Counted from the stretch's first letter, positions 12,401 to 26,122 are shown. The stretch is DNA of 64,000 nt from Liolophura sinensis (GCF_032854445.1 NC_088307.1:2978001-3042000); one strand, 5' to 3'. Made by a program: numbers and translations. Notes: a model not told the origin generated them from the sequence alone.

Positions 12401-13830
12401 TATATAAGACCTGTACAACATTTACAAGAAGTACCAAGATCCATTGACCCATACTGGTGAAAGCTGGATATACTCTAAAATACTCTTTTTGTTTTTCATA
12501 CACGTAAAACACAAGTGGTACAATTCTCATGCTTCCATGACTTTCTTCCAAACATTCATCAAAGCAACAATCAACTTAGCTTTATGCTTGCTTTGTGGAA
12601 CGTGGCCCTGGCCATTAGAATCACATGTTACATGATACACTGTAACTGGCTACATGTACACTGTATGCCACGTTTAATCACACTGTAATATAACTTATTT
12701 GCGCCCTTCTAGAAGAAACTCAAGGCTTATGAAGTCATTAATGATTATATATTAGTGCGGGTTCAATCAACTATTAGATGCACTGAAGAAATTAACCTTG
12801 GCGTTACTAGGGGTTTGACCTTTCCTTTTATTTTTGAAGCTCGGATATAACACAAGACACATCCTCACAATCTGGGAAGCCATGAAAAAAGCAATGGCCA
12901 CTTCAAGTAGGCTCGCCAACGAAAATTAGACAGAATTTCACCAGTTTGCCTTCAACTAGAGAACTCAATCGGGGCCATTAGAGAAAAAAAGAAGTTTGCC
13001 GGAAGAAATCAGATTTCGTTGTACCATTCATCATCACCCAGATCCAGGAACAGTATGATTTGGTGAACGGGAAGCGTCCTTGGGATGGAATAATGAATGC
13101 CAGGCAGCACATAAATCCCGCTGGCAACAAACCAAAGGCTCTGGCAATTTTTCTAATTGCATAACTGAATTATAGCCCCAGATTTTCTCCCAAGGCGAGG
13201 GCACCCATACTTTGATTTTCCCGATGAAGTGTGAAATAGGCAAACATTTCTAGGGCAATGGAAAAAAAGTTTGTAGTACATTTATATCTTCTAAATCTAT
13301 ACCCGTACCTGAAAAACTGTTCATGTGAAAACCCCCAGCCGATTCAGCTGGAATTGAGCATCAGGTCAGCAAACAATACAGTATTTCTCAGAACTTTCTT
13401 TTTACAATTACATCTTCAAGTAAACACATATAGAGTAGACAGTAAATCACTTAAAATTTCATCCTAAAAAAAGATGGTTGAGCATCAAAATTGAGCCCGG
13501 CCTTTCCAAACCACTTTTACTGCAATTAGCACAAAGTTCACTTTTAGATAGTAGTTTCAGGCTTTAGAAAACATAAGAGGGTTTGTTTTTTTAGATTCAC
13601 AGGCCAAGCAATATATATAATTTTTCACTCATTTTTTTTTTCAACCTATTTTTATATTTTAGAGGCAAATAAATGTTGTAAAATAATAGTTTTTCCAGTA
13701 TGACATCATCCTACTTTCCAAACATACCTTAAAACACCTGTCTATTAAGATCAACAGAACACTCAGAGTCTAATGAAATGTGCAGTTATTGGCGATATGA
13801 ATATATACGGTCATTTGCATATATAAATAA
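6500..13830. other. Mostly unique intronic sequence with small repeats
   Basis: No exon is recognised. Small tandem patches occur at 7186-7258 (about 30 bp, GAACCAGGTACA...GTGTGATCAG) and 7773-7907 (irregular GTGTAACAACGTGTACCCAT units). 9540-9970 and 12690-13060 are repeat-poor and richer in clustered homeodomain-like sites, for example GTCATTAATGATT near 12735. They are candidate non-coding conserved blocks. The rest is AT-rich with short poly-A runs. Confidence 0.4.
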
Positions 13831-14769
13831 GCAAGCACCTCACCATGACATGGCTACAATACTGCTTGTGTACGTATGTAGCAATCACCTCACCATGACA
13901 CGGCTGCAATACTGCTGATGTACATATGTAGCAATCACCTCACCATGACACGGCTGCAATACTGCTGGTGTACATATGTAGCAAGCACCTCACCATGACA
14001 CGGCTGCAATACTGCTGATGTACACATGTAGCAAGCACCTCACCGTGACACGGCTGCAATACTGCTGATGTACATATGTAGCAAGCACCTCACCGTGACA
14101 CGGCTGCAATACTGCTGAAGTACATATGTAGCAAGCACCTCACCATGACACGGCTGCAACACTGCTGATGTACATATGTAGCAAGCACCTCACCATGACA
14201 CGGCTGCAATACTGCTGATGTACATATGTAGCAAGCACCTCACCGTGACATGGCTGCAATACTGCTGATGTACATATGTAGCAAGCACCTCACCATGACA
14301 CGGCTGCAATACTGCTGATGTACATATGTAGCAATCACCTCACCATGACACGGCTGCAATACTGCTGGTGTACATATGTAGCAAGCACCTCACCATGACA
14401 CGGCTGCAATACTGCTGATGTACACATGTAGCAAGCACCTCACCATGACACGGCTGCAATACTGCTGGTGTACATATGTAGCAAGCACCTCACCGTGACA
14501 CGGCTGCAATACTGCTGATGTACATATGTAGCAAGCACCTCACCGTGACACGGCTGCAATACTGCTGATGTACATATGTAGCAATCACCTCACCATGACA
14601 CGGCTGCAATACTGCTTGTGTACGTATGTAGAAATCACCTCACCATGACACTGCTGCAATACTGCTGATGTACATATGTAGCAATCACCTCACCATGACA
14701 CGGCTGCAATACTGCTGGTGTACATATGTAGCAAGCACCTCACCGTGACACGGCTGCAATACTGCTGAC
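13831..14769. repeat. 50-bp minisatellite, 18.8 units
   Basis: Units start GCAAGCACCTCACCATGACA and end in TACATATGTA, itself a 10-bp palindrome. The period is exactly 50 bp with no length changes. Differences are single substitutions (GCAATC/GCAAGC, CCATG/CCGTG, GATG/GGTG) that recur in several units, as expected of unequal exchange or gene conversion. Confidence 0.94.
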
Positions 14770-15802
14770 ATGCTTTCAGCCATAATCATTAATACATTCA
14801 GCAGATCGCCAAATGTCAGCAAAGATATTTCTTGTTACCAATTAATCCAGAGAAAATGATGTATGCATGTACAGTGACAATTGGTATTTAAAATGAATGC
14901 ACTCGTGTACACTGATGTCACTTCACACACCTTAATTAGTACAGTCATGTACACTTAAATTCACTATTGCTTGAACGAAATGATACAAATGTACTAAAAC
15001 TGAAAAACCAGTAACTGATTGCATCTTGTTCATGGATTGGAATAAAAAATCCTAAGCTTCAATATTAGATGTTACTATCAAGTGCTTTTTAATACTTTAA
15101 ACCACACCTTTCTATTCTGACATACTAAACTTCAAAGAGAAGGCCTTGCCTTCAAGAAGCTATTTTGACCTTGTTGTAGGAATGGTCTGATGTCTGAAGC
15201 TCCGAGTTTTCCAAATAAAGCCCACAAATTACAAAGACGAAATGGTAAAAGAAAATGAAAACACCTTTCTTGTTTTGATTACAAGCAGTAAACTTTCCTC
15301 AAGGGCAGTGGATGACGAAGGCTAAAGCCAAGAGCAATATCCGTCGTCTGCCAGAAGTTAATAGTTCCGCTCAATGAATATTTTTCACATTTAGTCTCGC
15401 CTTTGTTGACACGCTAACAGTGGATAATCTCCCTTTATTCTGATTTATGACCATCGGATCAACAACCACATCATAAATCAGGGGTCGTTTTGGTGTTAAA
15501 GGGTAGAGTGTGGCAATCAATGGTTTTCTGTTCCTACGGGACCAAATTTTTATAGATAGACGTCAAGTATTAAATGGTCTACATTGATATTCAAGAAGAA
15601 CACTGCGAGAGCTCCCCGAACCACATGAAGTGAATACAAAAAAAAAGTTTTAGTTGGAACAAGCGATCTGTGATGTCTAGAGTAGGTAGGAGTTAAGCAA
15701 AAGTGCCATGTGCTTAATTAAAAGAAATCAACATCAAAATGCAACTTTTACTAAACAAAAACATAACATTTCTGCATGAACATGTAAAGAAATGAATAAA
15801 TT

Positions 15803-15960
15803 CCTGGGGTTTAACGTCGTACTTAATATTTCAGTCATATGACGACGAAGTGTGTCTTATTGTAGCAGGGTGAGTCCATGCTACCAATGTGCTGCCGCCA
15901 CTGAAGTATCACGCTAAAGACACCAGACATGACACCACACCCAGTCACATTATACATGTA
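15803..15960 (+). repeat. Dispersed repeat family 2
   Basis: The head, CCTGGGGTTTAACGTCGTAC then TTTCAGTCATATGACGACGA, is shared with copies near 31.3 kb (reverse) and 58.93 kb. The body (TGCCGCCACTGAAGTATCAC and onward) differs from the 58.9-kb copy, which suggests two subfamilies with a common start. Confidence 0.72.
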
Positions 15961-17533
15961 AATGTACTTAAACCAAACTGAACAGTTTTAAGTTTCATTG
16001 CTCTAGCATCTCAGTGCTCTGCAGACAGCAACAAGCATCGAGACAGCAACAAGCATCATTTTTTAAGTCTTTAGCATGACCCAGTTTGATCCTGCTTCTC
16101 CCCACTTTGAGGTAGACACTCTACAGTCGACATGTAGTTTTTATGAACCATACAAAATTTTTTTTTTTAGTTAAAATTTAACTGACCCTCAGTCTTCTGT
16201 CTTAATACATATACATCTGAATCCAGCACTGATTCATAATTTCAACTTTCATAACAATGGAATACAAAATACAAATATTTAATGCCTTCGAGAAATGAGT
16301 TAATGACTTCAGTGTATTACTAAAACATGTTTCTACCCCATTCCATCAACACCATAAAGCCAAGCCTGTTGTCTTGTACCACAGGGATACCACGTACCCC
16401 TATTCCATCCCAATCCCTTTTACAGCTTGTACTGAATAAGACTATTAGCGGCAGCAATAAAGAAAACAAGTCGAGCGTGGCTTTTTCTGTTGAGGCGCCT
16501 TAATGGCATAGGGCTTTGGCCAGAGTGCAGAATTACAGCTTGTTTACTGCAATCATTTCCACTAGCATCAATCAGCTCGCTGAGAAAAAAATCCAAATTT
16601 GGAAAGGTACTGGAGAAAAGGACCATCCTCAAAATCCTAATCCAGATAAACATGGAAAAGAGGATCTTGAAGCAATCTGTCACGTGTACTCATTTTCTGT
16701 TTTGCACAGACCCCACGACTGTTTTCCTACTAGTTTTGCATTGGTAAATATTTGCGAATTCAGCAGTTGAAAAGAGTTAGAGTACCAACATTTTTTATGT
16801 TGACTGCTGTTTATTGAAGAGTCATTGGCGAACTCCTTCATGTGTAACATATCACACTGGTGAAAGGCAGGCAGCCTTCAGTGCACCTTAAGCCACATGT
16901 ATGAGGAGAACACTGCTGACCGTGTCACCAAAGCTAACTTCAAGCAGGCGAATATGGATATTCCCTGTCCCAGCATTTTGAGTACATCTAGCTCTAGACC
17001 GGTGACATCAACTAAAACTGCAGGTAACATCACTGCATCTTTGTTTTAACCAATTCATCTTAGCCATGGTGCTAGGGGGCACGTCATTGGCTACCACAGG
17101 TATATAAGCATTTACATGAACAGTTAGACTAAATAAAACCCTAAGGTATACTGTCCAGAGGCCGTATTTCACGAGTTACCTGTGACCATTTGCCAGCTAT
17201 CATGCTGTTCTGGTTTTACTCTTTACACACTGTTACAAAGTCTTTTTCCTGTGAAAGACATACATGTATTTGCGTGACTTGAATGCATGCAAAAACAGGA
17301 AAATCAGATTACATAAAAATCCACGTAGATGGATTTACACTTTTTCTTTGTGTAGGCTCACCTGTAAAACACTATATAAAATTGGTGTCAACTTAGCAGC
17401 TTTATTTGATGCAATACGCCTCATGCATTGTATATACAATGTACACAGTACAAGAAGGCCTGAGTGAGCAAAGTGTATGAATAGGCAAAACCTTTCTGTA
17501 CTCGACAATAGAAAATACATACATGTACATTAA

Positions 17534-17536
<3 letters not shown>

Positions 17537-17594
<58 letters not shown>

Positions 17595-17600
17595 TGTATG

Positions 17601-17649
<49 letters not shown>

Positions 17650-17660
17650 ATATATATATT
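17537..17660. repeat. (TA)n / (TGTA)n microsatellite
   Basis: A run of TA dinucleotides is followed by about ten TGTA units, more TA and a few TGTATG units. It accounts for the IYIYIY-type open frames on both strands. Confidence 0.97.
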
Positions 17661-17702
17661 TACATGTTTGCTTATTCTGATAAAATAACACAAGAATTAC
17701 AT

Positions 17703-17771
17703 TCATCATCATTCAAATCCATCAGTCATCATCATTCAAATCCATCAGTCATCATCATTCAAATCCATCAG
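17703..17771. repeat. 23-bp tandem repeat, 3 units
   Basis: CATCATCATTCAAATCCATC plus AGT is repeated three times with almost no divergence. Confidence 0.9.
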
Positions 17772-17999
17772 ACAGCTGTCTGCAGCATCCTACTTCTTCT
17801 TTATTTCCTGGTATGTACTGTTACCCAGTAACTTTTGTCGGATCTGAATGTCAGCGTCAAATGATTACGCATCCTCCCGAGACAAGACAAACATTGTTTA
17901 ACAGATATTATTTTCACTCCAAAATTTATGGATAACCACTGGGAGCCACAGACGTCAATGTTTTTCAGCGAAACAATTTCTTATCTCGCCTGCTGTCGA

Positions 18000-18700
18000 G
18001 TCTGGTGCCAAAATGACCTGATTGAAACTGATCTGTTTCCTATTTGGAGACGTCAGTGTTGATCTTTGATGTTTGTTTTTCGATTCGCACTGGTCTGAGA
18101 AGTTCTGTACTTCCAATCAGAACTGACTGACTGATTGATTTAAACATGTTTGTAGTTTGGATTCACGTCTGTAGGCCGAAGACGCCGAGATCCTGCCCAT
18201 AAATTTAGGCCAAGCATCAGGGCATGTATCCCAGGGAAATATTAGGAAGAAAATTGAGAGCACTTCTCCGCGGGATTTGTGGCGATTTCGCCTTTGGTCA
18301 AGAGGCAATATTCTAAATTGATTGATGAAGTCAGATTGTGCCGGACAAGCCAAGTCTGCCATCCGCTGGCTAGTTCGCAGGATTGGTCGGATATCCTCGT
18401 GTGTTCAGTCAATACGCTGATGTACCTCACTATTGACATAACCGGGAACACTGGAATCATCCCTGCTTGATCCTGATTTGATATTCTTTCCAACGACTGT
18501 TGATTTTTCTTTCGTCTGCCCTTGTAAAGTGACCACTCGCCCGCCGAAGAGCGATGAAAGGAAATGCGCCTCCAGAGCTCATCAGCACTACTGATTGCCG
18601 CTCCAAATTGAATTGAGTGTTCTCATTGGCTGGTCACTTTTTGCGGCCCATCTTGGCGATTGTCCCTAATGTGAGCTATAGACAGCATGAAGCTGAACGA
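18000..18700. other. Repeat-poor block, candidate regulatory DNA
   Basis: This is among the most CpG-rich stretches of intron 2 and matches no repeat family here. It holds TGATTGCCGCTCC (18592-18604) and ATTGGCTGGTC (18625-18635, an inverted CCAAT context). Both resemble motifs in the 5.0-kb block. Short open frames at 18117-18493 occur on both strands and show no family resemblance. Confidence 0.4.
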
Positions 18701-19163
18701 TGGTCACTCTCAACTCACATTAAAACCAAATCAACCGGTTTCTGCCGGTTTACTGATAATGACGTGCACTTTTACTATAATAACAAACTTTGACTGCACA
18801 TATCTGATCAAGATGGAAGTATAACCATCGTAACAATAGTATATACACATCATGCACCCAGAGACAGCAAAAATTTCTGTAAATTTTCATCTTATTTAAA
18901 AGCATTACACCAAGATATTTAACCTGCAAAACTGGCTGATTATGTGCTGTACCTGCACATTAAAACAAAACCTGGATAAAAATCTGTTGCCAAGGAAACC
19001 TTGAAAGTAAGGCAAAAATTCCAGCTCCAATTTTGCAGTCAGTATTGCTCAATAGAAATGTACATGTGTGTGGGTTGTGAGAAAACTGAAAGTGACCAAC
19101 TGGGATGTGGTCAGCGAAACCAACATGACCAATGTACAGCCAATGTCATAATTGTACACGTGA

Positions 19164-19647
19164 TGTAAGATTGGTAAACGTTGTTACAAGGTTTCTGAGA
19201 CAGACTGTTTACAAAGTGGTAAGATTGGTAAACGTTGTTACAAGCTTTCAGAGACAGACTGTTTACAAAGTGGTAAGATTGGTAAACGTTGTTACAAGCT
19301 TTCTGAGACAGACTGTTTACAAAGTGGTAAGATTGGTAAACGTTACAAGCTTTCTGAGATAGACTGTTTGCAAAGTGGTAAGATTGGTAGACTTCGTTAC
19401 AAGCTTTCTGAGATAGACTGTTTACAAAGTGATAAGATTGGTAAACTTTGTTACAAGCTTCTGAGATAGACTGTTTACAAAGTGCTAAGATTGGTAAACT
19501 TCGTTACAAGCTTTCTGAGATAGACTGTTTACAAAGTGGTAAGATTGGTAAACGTTGTTACAAGCTTTCTGAGATAGACTGTTTACAAAGTGGTAAGATT
19601 GATAAACGTTGTTACAAGCTTTCTGAGATAGACTGTTTACAAAGTGG
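19164..19647. repeat. 55-bp minisatellite, about 8.8 units
   Basis: Units read GTAAGATTGGTAAACGTTGT, then TACAAGCTTTCTGAGA and CAGACTGTTTACAAAGTGG. Small deletions (for example GTT lost near 19342) shift the register. The first three units carry GAGACAGAC and later ones GAGATAGAC, so the array has two blocks. Confidence 0.93.
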
Positions 19648-22600
19648 AGGGATGGATATATCAACTGATGCTATGACAATACAAAATCTCCAAATAACTT
19701 TCAGCGGGTTGACGGACAAAACCCAAAACCTTTTAATCCACCTGGTGTTTTGCAGATTCCTTACGTTATTTACATATGAAGTTTGTGCCTGACAAGATGA
19801 GATTTGATTCCTAAACAATGTCTTTGCAAGCTTCCAATACCCCAGTGCCTTAGGACTGCCAATTTTGGATGAGGTTAAATGTAGTTTCAGCTGACATTTT
19901 CATGTTAAGGGAGGTCTTGCTGGCTCAGCGGTATAACAGGCTGGTATAATCGCAAGTAGATTCCTGGTCAATGACTTGAATGAGGTTGCCCTCCATGCAC
20001 TAGTTCTGAAGACGTCATACATGATACATGAATCAACATTTAACCTGGCTGCAGCAAAATAAGTTGATTTATTTGAATTTCAGCCCTGTCACATCTTAAG
20101 TGCGAGGCAGACACATGTATCCAATTAAACCCCAGGTAGTAATTACCTACTTGATGAGGTATAATATGTCTTGGGGATTTTGGCGGGCTGTGAGGTAAGC
20201 TTTATTGATCTTTGACAAGTTGGAGTCTGCCCTTGCCTCAGAGCTTCCCCAGTTCTAATTGTCAAATTACACACCAGAAATGGCAGGATGAGTTATAGTG
20301 TTTTGATTGGTTCACAGCTGTGAGCAACTCCAATCCCTCGGCCAGACTGCCTATTTGTCTGTACATCTGTCAAACTTAACAGCTTTATGCAGGACTGTGT
20401 GACCTTGTGAAGGTCAAAGCTGATTCTGGTTAATTTACACCTGTTGATAAGCAAATAATACAAGGTACAACACAAATGTTGTAATTATGCTATAATTTGT
20501 TTGAAATGAAATCCTGTATTGATTATGGAGTGGGGTTGGCATGAATCTAGATGTGTCTTGAATACTTTGGCTGAAACTTTTCCAGTGTAGTGTTAAGAAG
20601 AGGAAATATCTGAAGGAGACAATTTATCTTCCAAAAGTCTAGTGCGATAATCATAATAATATAGTATCAAACTGTGATACACACCTGTGTCCTGCTTGTT
20701 TCCAAGATCACTGAAAACTGCTGACTGCTTCTCTTTGCACGATTTCGCCCTATTTTCATTTTATATACTTTCTTACTTCTTTGGTGGTTTGTGTTATATG
20801 TTGTTTTGGGAATTGGCCTTGAGATTATTGACCTGGAACGTCCTTATTGGTTGACGGCTGGTATACAAATGTCTGTTTCATCACAGACTCACTATGTATA
20901 CATTTCTGGAAGACTAGCATTTAAAGTTTAAATTTTGTTGTCAACTCTCTGGCAATGAACAGCAATATCTGTTTATACTGTAAAAGTATTTTTGTCTCTG
21001 TATAAAATTACAATTTATGATACAAATATGAGATTCTTGATGCCTGCTTTGGGTTAGATTGAGACTTGGAAGAGCTAATACAGGACTAGGCAATCAGAAA
21101 ACAAGGTGAGTTACTTGCCCTTGAGACGATTACTCATCCTGCTATCAAACAAGTTTCGTCATAATTCCAGTGTATACTAAAGAGTAAACTCTTATCACAG
21201 TGCTCACAGTCAATCTGGCAGGTCTGTCATCTGTTAGACCTTTGCATCCTGGCTTTAGGGCATGTAAAAGAATTGCCCAACATTTATCAAAGTCCATCAA
21301 GGAGCCGGCATCCTAAATATGTTCAGGGGTCTGAGCAGAATGAAAGCATCATTGCTATAGTGATGATGAGGAAATTGGAATACATCTCTTGACGCGGGAA
21401 CTTTCGCATTTCAGCAGATTAACTTTGCCGCAGTACATTAACCTTTGATGACCTCATTCCCTATGGCAACAGTTTAGAGCACCACGTACCGCCCTACCCG
21501 GAATTGAACGCGACATTTCCATTGGACGGCGTGACAGAGACAAATTCATGGGAGAAATCGTGGGAGCTACTCTGGAGCAATGCTGATGGCCTGCAAATTA
21601 AAAGCCTGTTGAATCAGACGTAAATTATCGACCCCCCCCCCCCCCACCCACAATGAAAAATGGGTCATTTTGCTGAAACAAATGCGTTGGAGTGTGATAA
21701 GGGGGTTCATTAGTGGTTTTCCTACACAAGGTCAACAAACCATCAGCTAACGAAGTGCTGATCTCTCCATTTATCAGCCAATATACTGATGGGATCTGGG
21801 CTTGACCACACCATCTTGTCACCCTATTTTCCCTGTCCCACCTTGGTTCAACTTGCGTAACCTTACTAAGTCTTCAGTGCCAAAACAGCACTATCAAAGG
21901 ACATAAACAAAGTTTCAATAATAAGCTTAGGTGACACAATATGAAAGCCAATACAGCATAGGGTATAAAATCAGAACAGCGCACACAGCCGGACAGTTGA
22001 CAAATGGTGAGAAGTAGCCAATGAAAAACGCCTCTTGTCAATAAGATGTGTAATCTTGCTATTAAAGGTCATGACCATAAAAACATTTTCATGTACAAGA
22101 TATGTAGCTTTGTAGTCAATGAACAACATGATCCCATCTTTGGACAAAAAAAAAAAAAAAAGAAAAAACAGAAAGATTTGTTATTTAATTCTTGCTACAA
22201 AACAAAAGCAAAACCAGTACAAAGACTGAATTGAATTCAACTCTGGCAATATGATCTTCTAGCATGAAGAATAACATGGTCATAGCGATCGAGAGAAAAT
22301 TACAGCGCAGAAACATGCGCACGGATCAGATTTATCTGCTGATCACACGGCAAAGCAGGATATATATTAGGCTGTTTTTTGGTAACGGTATCGCTTCAGT
22401 AGATCAATGTCCCAGGTCCCCGCCCCTGCAGGCTTGATTGTTGCACCATTTTCAGCCCTCAAACCCCACAATAACTACCGATGTTTTCTTACCGATATAC
22501 TGGATAATGTAATACCTCAAAACTTTAAGCAGATGCGAATCTCGTGAAATCTGACAAAATGGCTTGTTTAATGAGTTTCATTCTTAAATATCCCTCCCAC

Positions 22601-22908
22601 GAACAATACGATTGGAGGATTGCCGTAGAATCTATACATGCACGGACAGTCGCATAATACCACATATATTGGGAACATTTATCTTCTTTGCATGAGATAA
22701 TAACTTTAATTCCTACAAATGCATAGGGAATTTCATCTGTCAGTATTATCACTTCATATGATGCGCACACAAAAATGCAGGTGTAGGCCTACGTCTAAGT
22801 GATAAAAAGTTCCTAAATAGGTTTATCATAGTAGATCTGATATAAATTCTTAGTTTTTGAGGAGCTTCCAACTTTTCATGAGGTTATCCTTTAACAAATC
22901 ATGCATTA
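19648..22908. other. Unique intronic sequence
   Basis: No gene is recognised. 21220-21620 is repeat-poor with CCTTTGATG (TCF/LEF type) and CAGCAGATTAAC, and may be a regulatory block. There is a poly-C run at about 21632-21645 and a poly-A run at about 22147-22160. A weak tRNA-like stretch at 19915-19940 (TGGCTCAGCGGTATAACAG) lacks a convincing B-box. Confidence 0.4.
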
Positions 22909-23306
22909 AGAGCTAGAGCTAGCCTATTAGAGCTAGCCCATTAGAGCTAGTCATTAGAGCAAGGCCATCAGAGCTAGCCCATTAGAGTTAGTCTATCAGT
23001 GCTAACCCATCAGAGCTAGCCTATTAGAGCTAGCCCATTAGAGTTAGTCTATCAGTGCTAACCCATCAGAGCTAGCCTATTAGAGCTAACCCATCAGTGC
23101 TAGCCTATTAGAGTTAGCCCATTAGAGTAAGTCTATCAGTGCTAACCCATCAGAGCTAGACTATTAGAGCCAGCCTATTAGAGCTAGCCCATTAGAGTTA
23201 GTATATCAGTGCTAACCCATTAGAGCTAGCCCATTAGAGTTAGTCTATCAGTGCTAACCCATTAGAGTTAGCCTATCAGTGCTAGCCCATCAGAGCTGGC
23301 CCATTA
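22909..23306. repeat. Degenerate 15-bp-type array (AGAGCTAGCCCATT)
   Basis: About 26 short units alternate AGAGCTAGCCYATT, AGAGTTAGTCTATC and AGTGCTAACCCATC. Several groups of three or four recur in the same order, so a longer period near 45-60 bp is imposed on the basic unit. Confidence 0.88.
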
Positions 23307-23538
23307 AGGCATAAAATACTTCAAATCTTTTATTCTACATCTCACGATCTAATAATTACGATATTAACTTTGCTTGAAACTAAACCCTGAATATTTGTAA
23401 TCTTTTTAGACACAGAATTAGTCATCATCATCAATCCATATGCAAAGCTTAATTTTCAATCATGTACGATTTTTCAAGCTTTTTTTCAAGATTTTAAGTT
23501 CAGCACGAAACTGGACGAGACATTCTTGGTGTAAGCCG

Positions 23539-24150
23539 CACACAGATAGGACAGGTTTACACAGGTATACATTCCCACACAGATAGGACAAGTTTACAGA
23601 GGCATACATTCCCACACAGATAGGACAGGTTTACACAGGCATACATTCCAACACAGATAGGACAAGTTTACAGAGGCATACATTCCCACACAGATAGGAC
23701 AGGTTTACACAGGCATACATTCCCACACAGATAGGACAAGTTTACACAGGCATACATTCCCACACAGATAGGACAGGTTTACACAGGCATACATTCCCAC
23801 ACAGATAGGACAAGTTTACACAGGCATACATTCCCACACAGATAGGACAGGCTTACACAGGCATACATTCCCACACAGATAGGACAACTTTACAGAGGCA
23901 TACATTCCCACACAGATTGGACAAGTTTACACAGGCATACATTCCCACACAGATAGGACAGGCTTACACAGGCATACATTCCCACACAGATTGGACAAGT
24001 TTACACAGGCATACATTCCCAAACAGATAGGACAAGTTTACAGAGGCACACATTCCCACACTGTAAGCCGCACACAGATAGGACAAGTTTACACAGGCAT
24101 ACATTCCCACATAGATAGGACAAGTTTACAGAGGCACACATTGCCACATA
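23539..24150. repeat. 37-bp minisatellite, about 16 units
   Basis: Units read CACACAGATAGGACAGGTTT then ACACAGGCATACATTCC. Variants AAGTTTACAGAGGC and AGGTTTACACAGGC alternate over much of the array. The leading GTAAGCCG recurs at 24062-24069, so the last block repeats the array's own start. Confidence 0.93.
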
Positions 24151-24868
24151 GTACCAGAACGCTGAAGTATTAACATAAAACACAGTATCATCAAAATTTA
24201 ATTTACATGTAGTTTTTGTCCAAGAAATCAAGGCAACTAATGATATGCTGTATGACCTTGTCTTTGTAAAACAGAAAGTATATATGATCATGTTTCAGTC
24301 AGACTTCCGCAATATTGCAGCCAAGAAAAGAAAAGTATCTTTTATTTCTTTAATAGCATTATCTAATCTTATTATCTGTCACAGTTTATAACATTATTAG
24401 GTATTTTCAAAGAATCCTAAACAAAACCGGTTTAGAATGTAACTATGGAGTCAAGTTTTTTACACTTGATTTTAAACCTTATTTTCCGGTGTCCATGTTT
24501 TCGGAGGGACTTGCCTCCAATCAGGATGCTGATTTAATGTCACAATGTTCACATAAATCTTCACAAATTGAACTTTTGTGAAACTAGACAGTACATGTAT
24601 TTGAACTAAAACTTTGTCCACAACAGCATATGTAACTGATTTCATCGATTTCTGATTCATCTTAACACAGCTGCAGCACAACCTTTTGTCAAAAACCACT
24701 GCTCGGTTCATGTGCAAATCCCAATACGTGAACAATGACTGGGTTTCGGACGTGTAAAACAAAGAGCAGCCTGGCTGATGGTTTACCCCATAGGTACGTT
24801 CTGAGTCCAAAACACAGTATTCTATTATCAAAATGTGACACTGTACCTGCATACTGATCACATTACAT

Positions 24869-25063
24869 ACTACCCTAATTCTTCTACCATTTGGGACACA
24901 TTTGTAGTGTTGAAAGCAGAATATTACATTTCTTTACCACCTTTTTGGAAAAGTAAAGATATGAGTATGTTTTTCATTAGATGGTCTAACCATGTGAGAA
25001 AAAAGAAATTCAATATTCCTGCTAGAATTACATATACACTGTAGATTGGCTAAAATGAGCAGA
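24869..25063 (+). repeat. Dispersed repeat family 3, copy A
   Basis: It shares about 185 bp with 29569-29754 in the same orientation, from TACCCTAATTCTTCTA to AAAATGAGCAGACC, with scattered differences and small gaps. No coding content or terminal repeats are seen. Confidence 0.82.
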
Positions 25064-25964
25064 CCCAGTATCCCAAAGTTTAGAAGAAATACATGTAGGG
25101 TATGAGTTTCACAAAGGGAATTTTGTATATGACCATGTATTGATAACAGATGCAATTAGGATTCTGTATTTCCATGTAACCAAACAACCTATTATGAAGA
25201 ACTGATTTTTGAGGGAACATATACTGTACACACCTGATTTTAAAAACATAACACCTGTGACACAACCCGCGACTAATTTGAAACCTGTCAGGACATGGGG
25301 AGGTCCCAGGGTCACGGAGCTGTCTGAGACTTCCATCGTCTTTAATTCTTGGTGTTATTCCTGAACTTCGTTACACTTGAACGCACATTTTCAAGTTTGC
25401 CATCAAGATCTAAGACAAATCTTAGTATTAAAATAAAACGTAGATCACAATTTTAGCACAGTAAACTGTTTTTAAGTTAAGATAAAGCCAGGCACTTAGA
25501 TTATTGAGGCAGTAAAGGGCCCCTGTCCCACATAAGTAGGTCAATTTGTCTAGTTCAGTCGTCTGCAGTGAACTGGAAACTGGCACTGGAACGACTATCT
25601 TTGATTATCTATTTTCTACAAATCAAATTACTTGATAAATCTATATAGTAATACTGATGGGTACTTCCCTTCATACTGCCACAGACCGTATTTGATAAGG
25701 GCAGAAATAGGGCAATCCTTGGCCTCAAGCAACGGTGCATGTACATCAAGACAGTCACTTCTTGCCGCTATGTCTCTACCAAGCTGCTCTAGGATACAAG
25801 TACAAGCTAGATAATCATGGATTTTTTTTGCCATTATTCTAATAAATTTCTGCTACACATTTATAAATTCAGATCTTATATTTCTGTAACACGACGAAAA
25901 GGCAAACTATGAAAACACATTTTCATTATTTATATTGAAAATTACGAATATTTCAATTACATGA

Positions 25965-26122
25965 CGGCAACCACCATTATGGTCTAAGCTTTGGAAAGCT
26001 CGCAGAGCCTGGAAGAATCCCATGACCATTCGGAGGTTGCTTGCAGACCATTCGGAGGTTGCTTGCAGACCATTCGGAGGGTGCTTGCAGACCATTCAGA
26101 GGTTGCTTGCAGACCTTCCCAA
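25965..26122 (-). repeat. SINE family 1 fragment with an internal 22-bp tandem expansion
   Basis: Flanking sequence matches the reversed SINE: GACGGCAACCACCATTATGG on one side, GCAGACCTTCCCAAGTAC on the other. Between them the SINE segment GACCATTCGGAGGTTGCTTG plus CA is present four times in a row (about 26023-26110). In other copies it occurs once. Confidence 0.82.

Noticed and set aside
17421-17831. IYIYIY-type open frames on both strands
   Set aside because: They translate a TA/TGTA microsatellite.
19909-19990. tRNA-like stretch beginning GGGAGGTCTTGCTGGCTCAG
   Set aside because: The A-box is fair, but no B-box of acceptable quality follows at the right distance.
24472-24861. 129-codon minus-strand frame
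   Set aside because: I can match it to nothing. It lacks splice context and overlaps no repeat family; chance is the simplest explanation.
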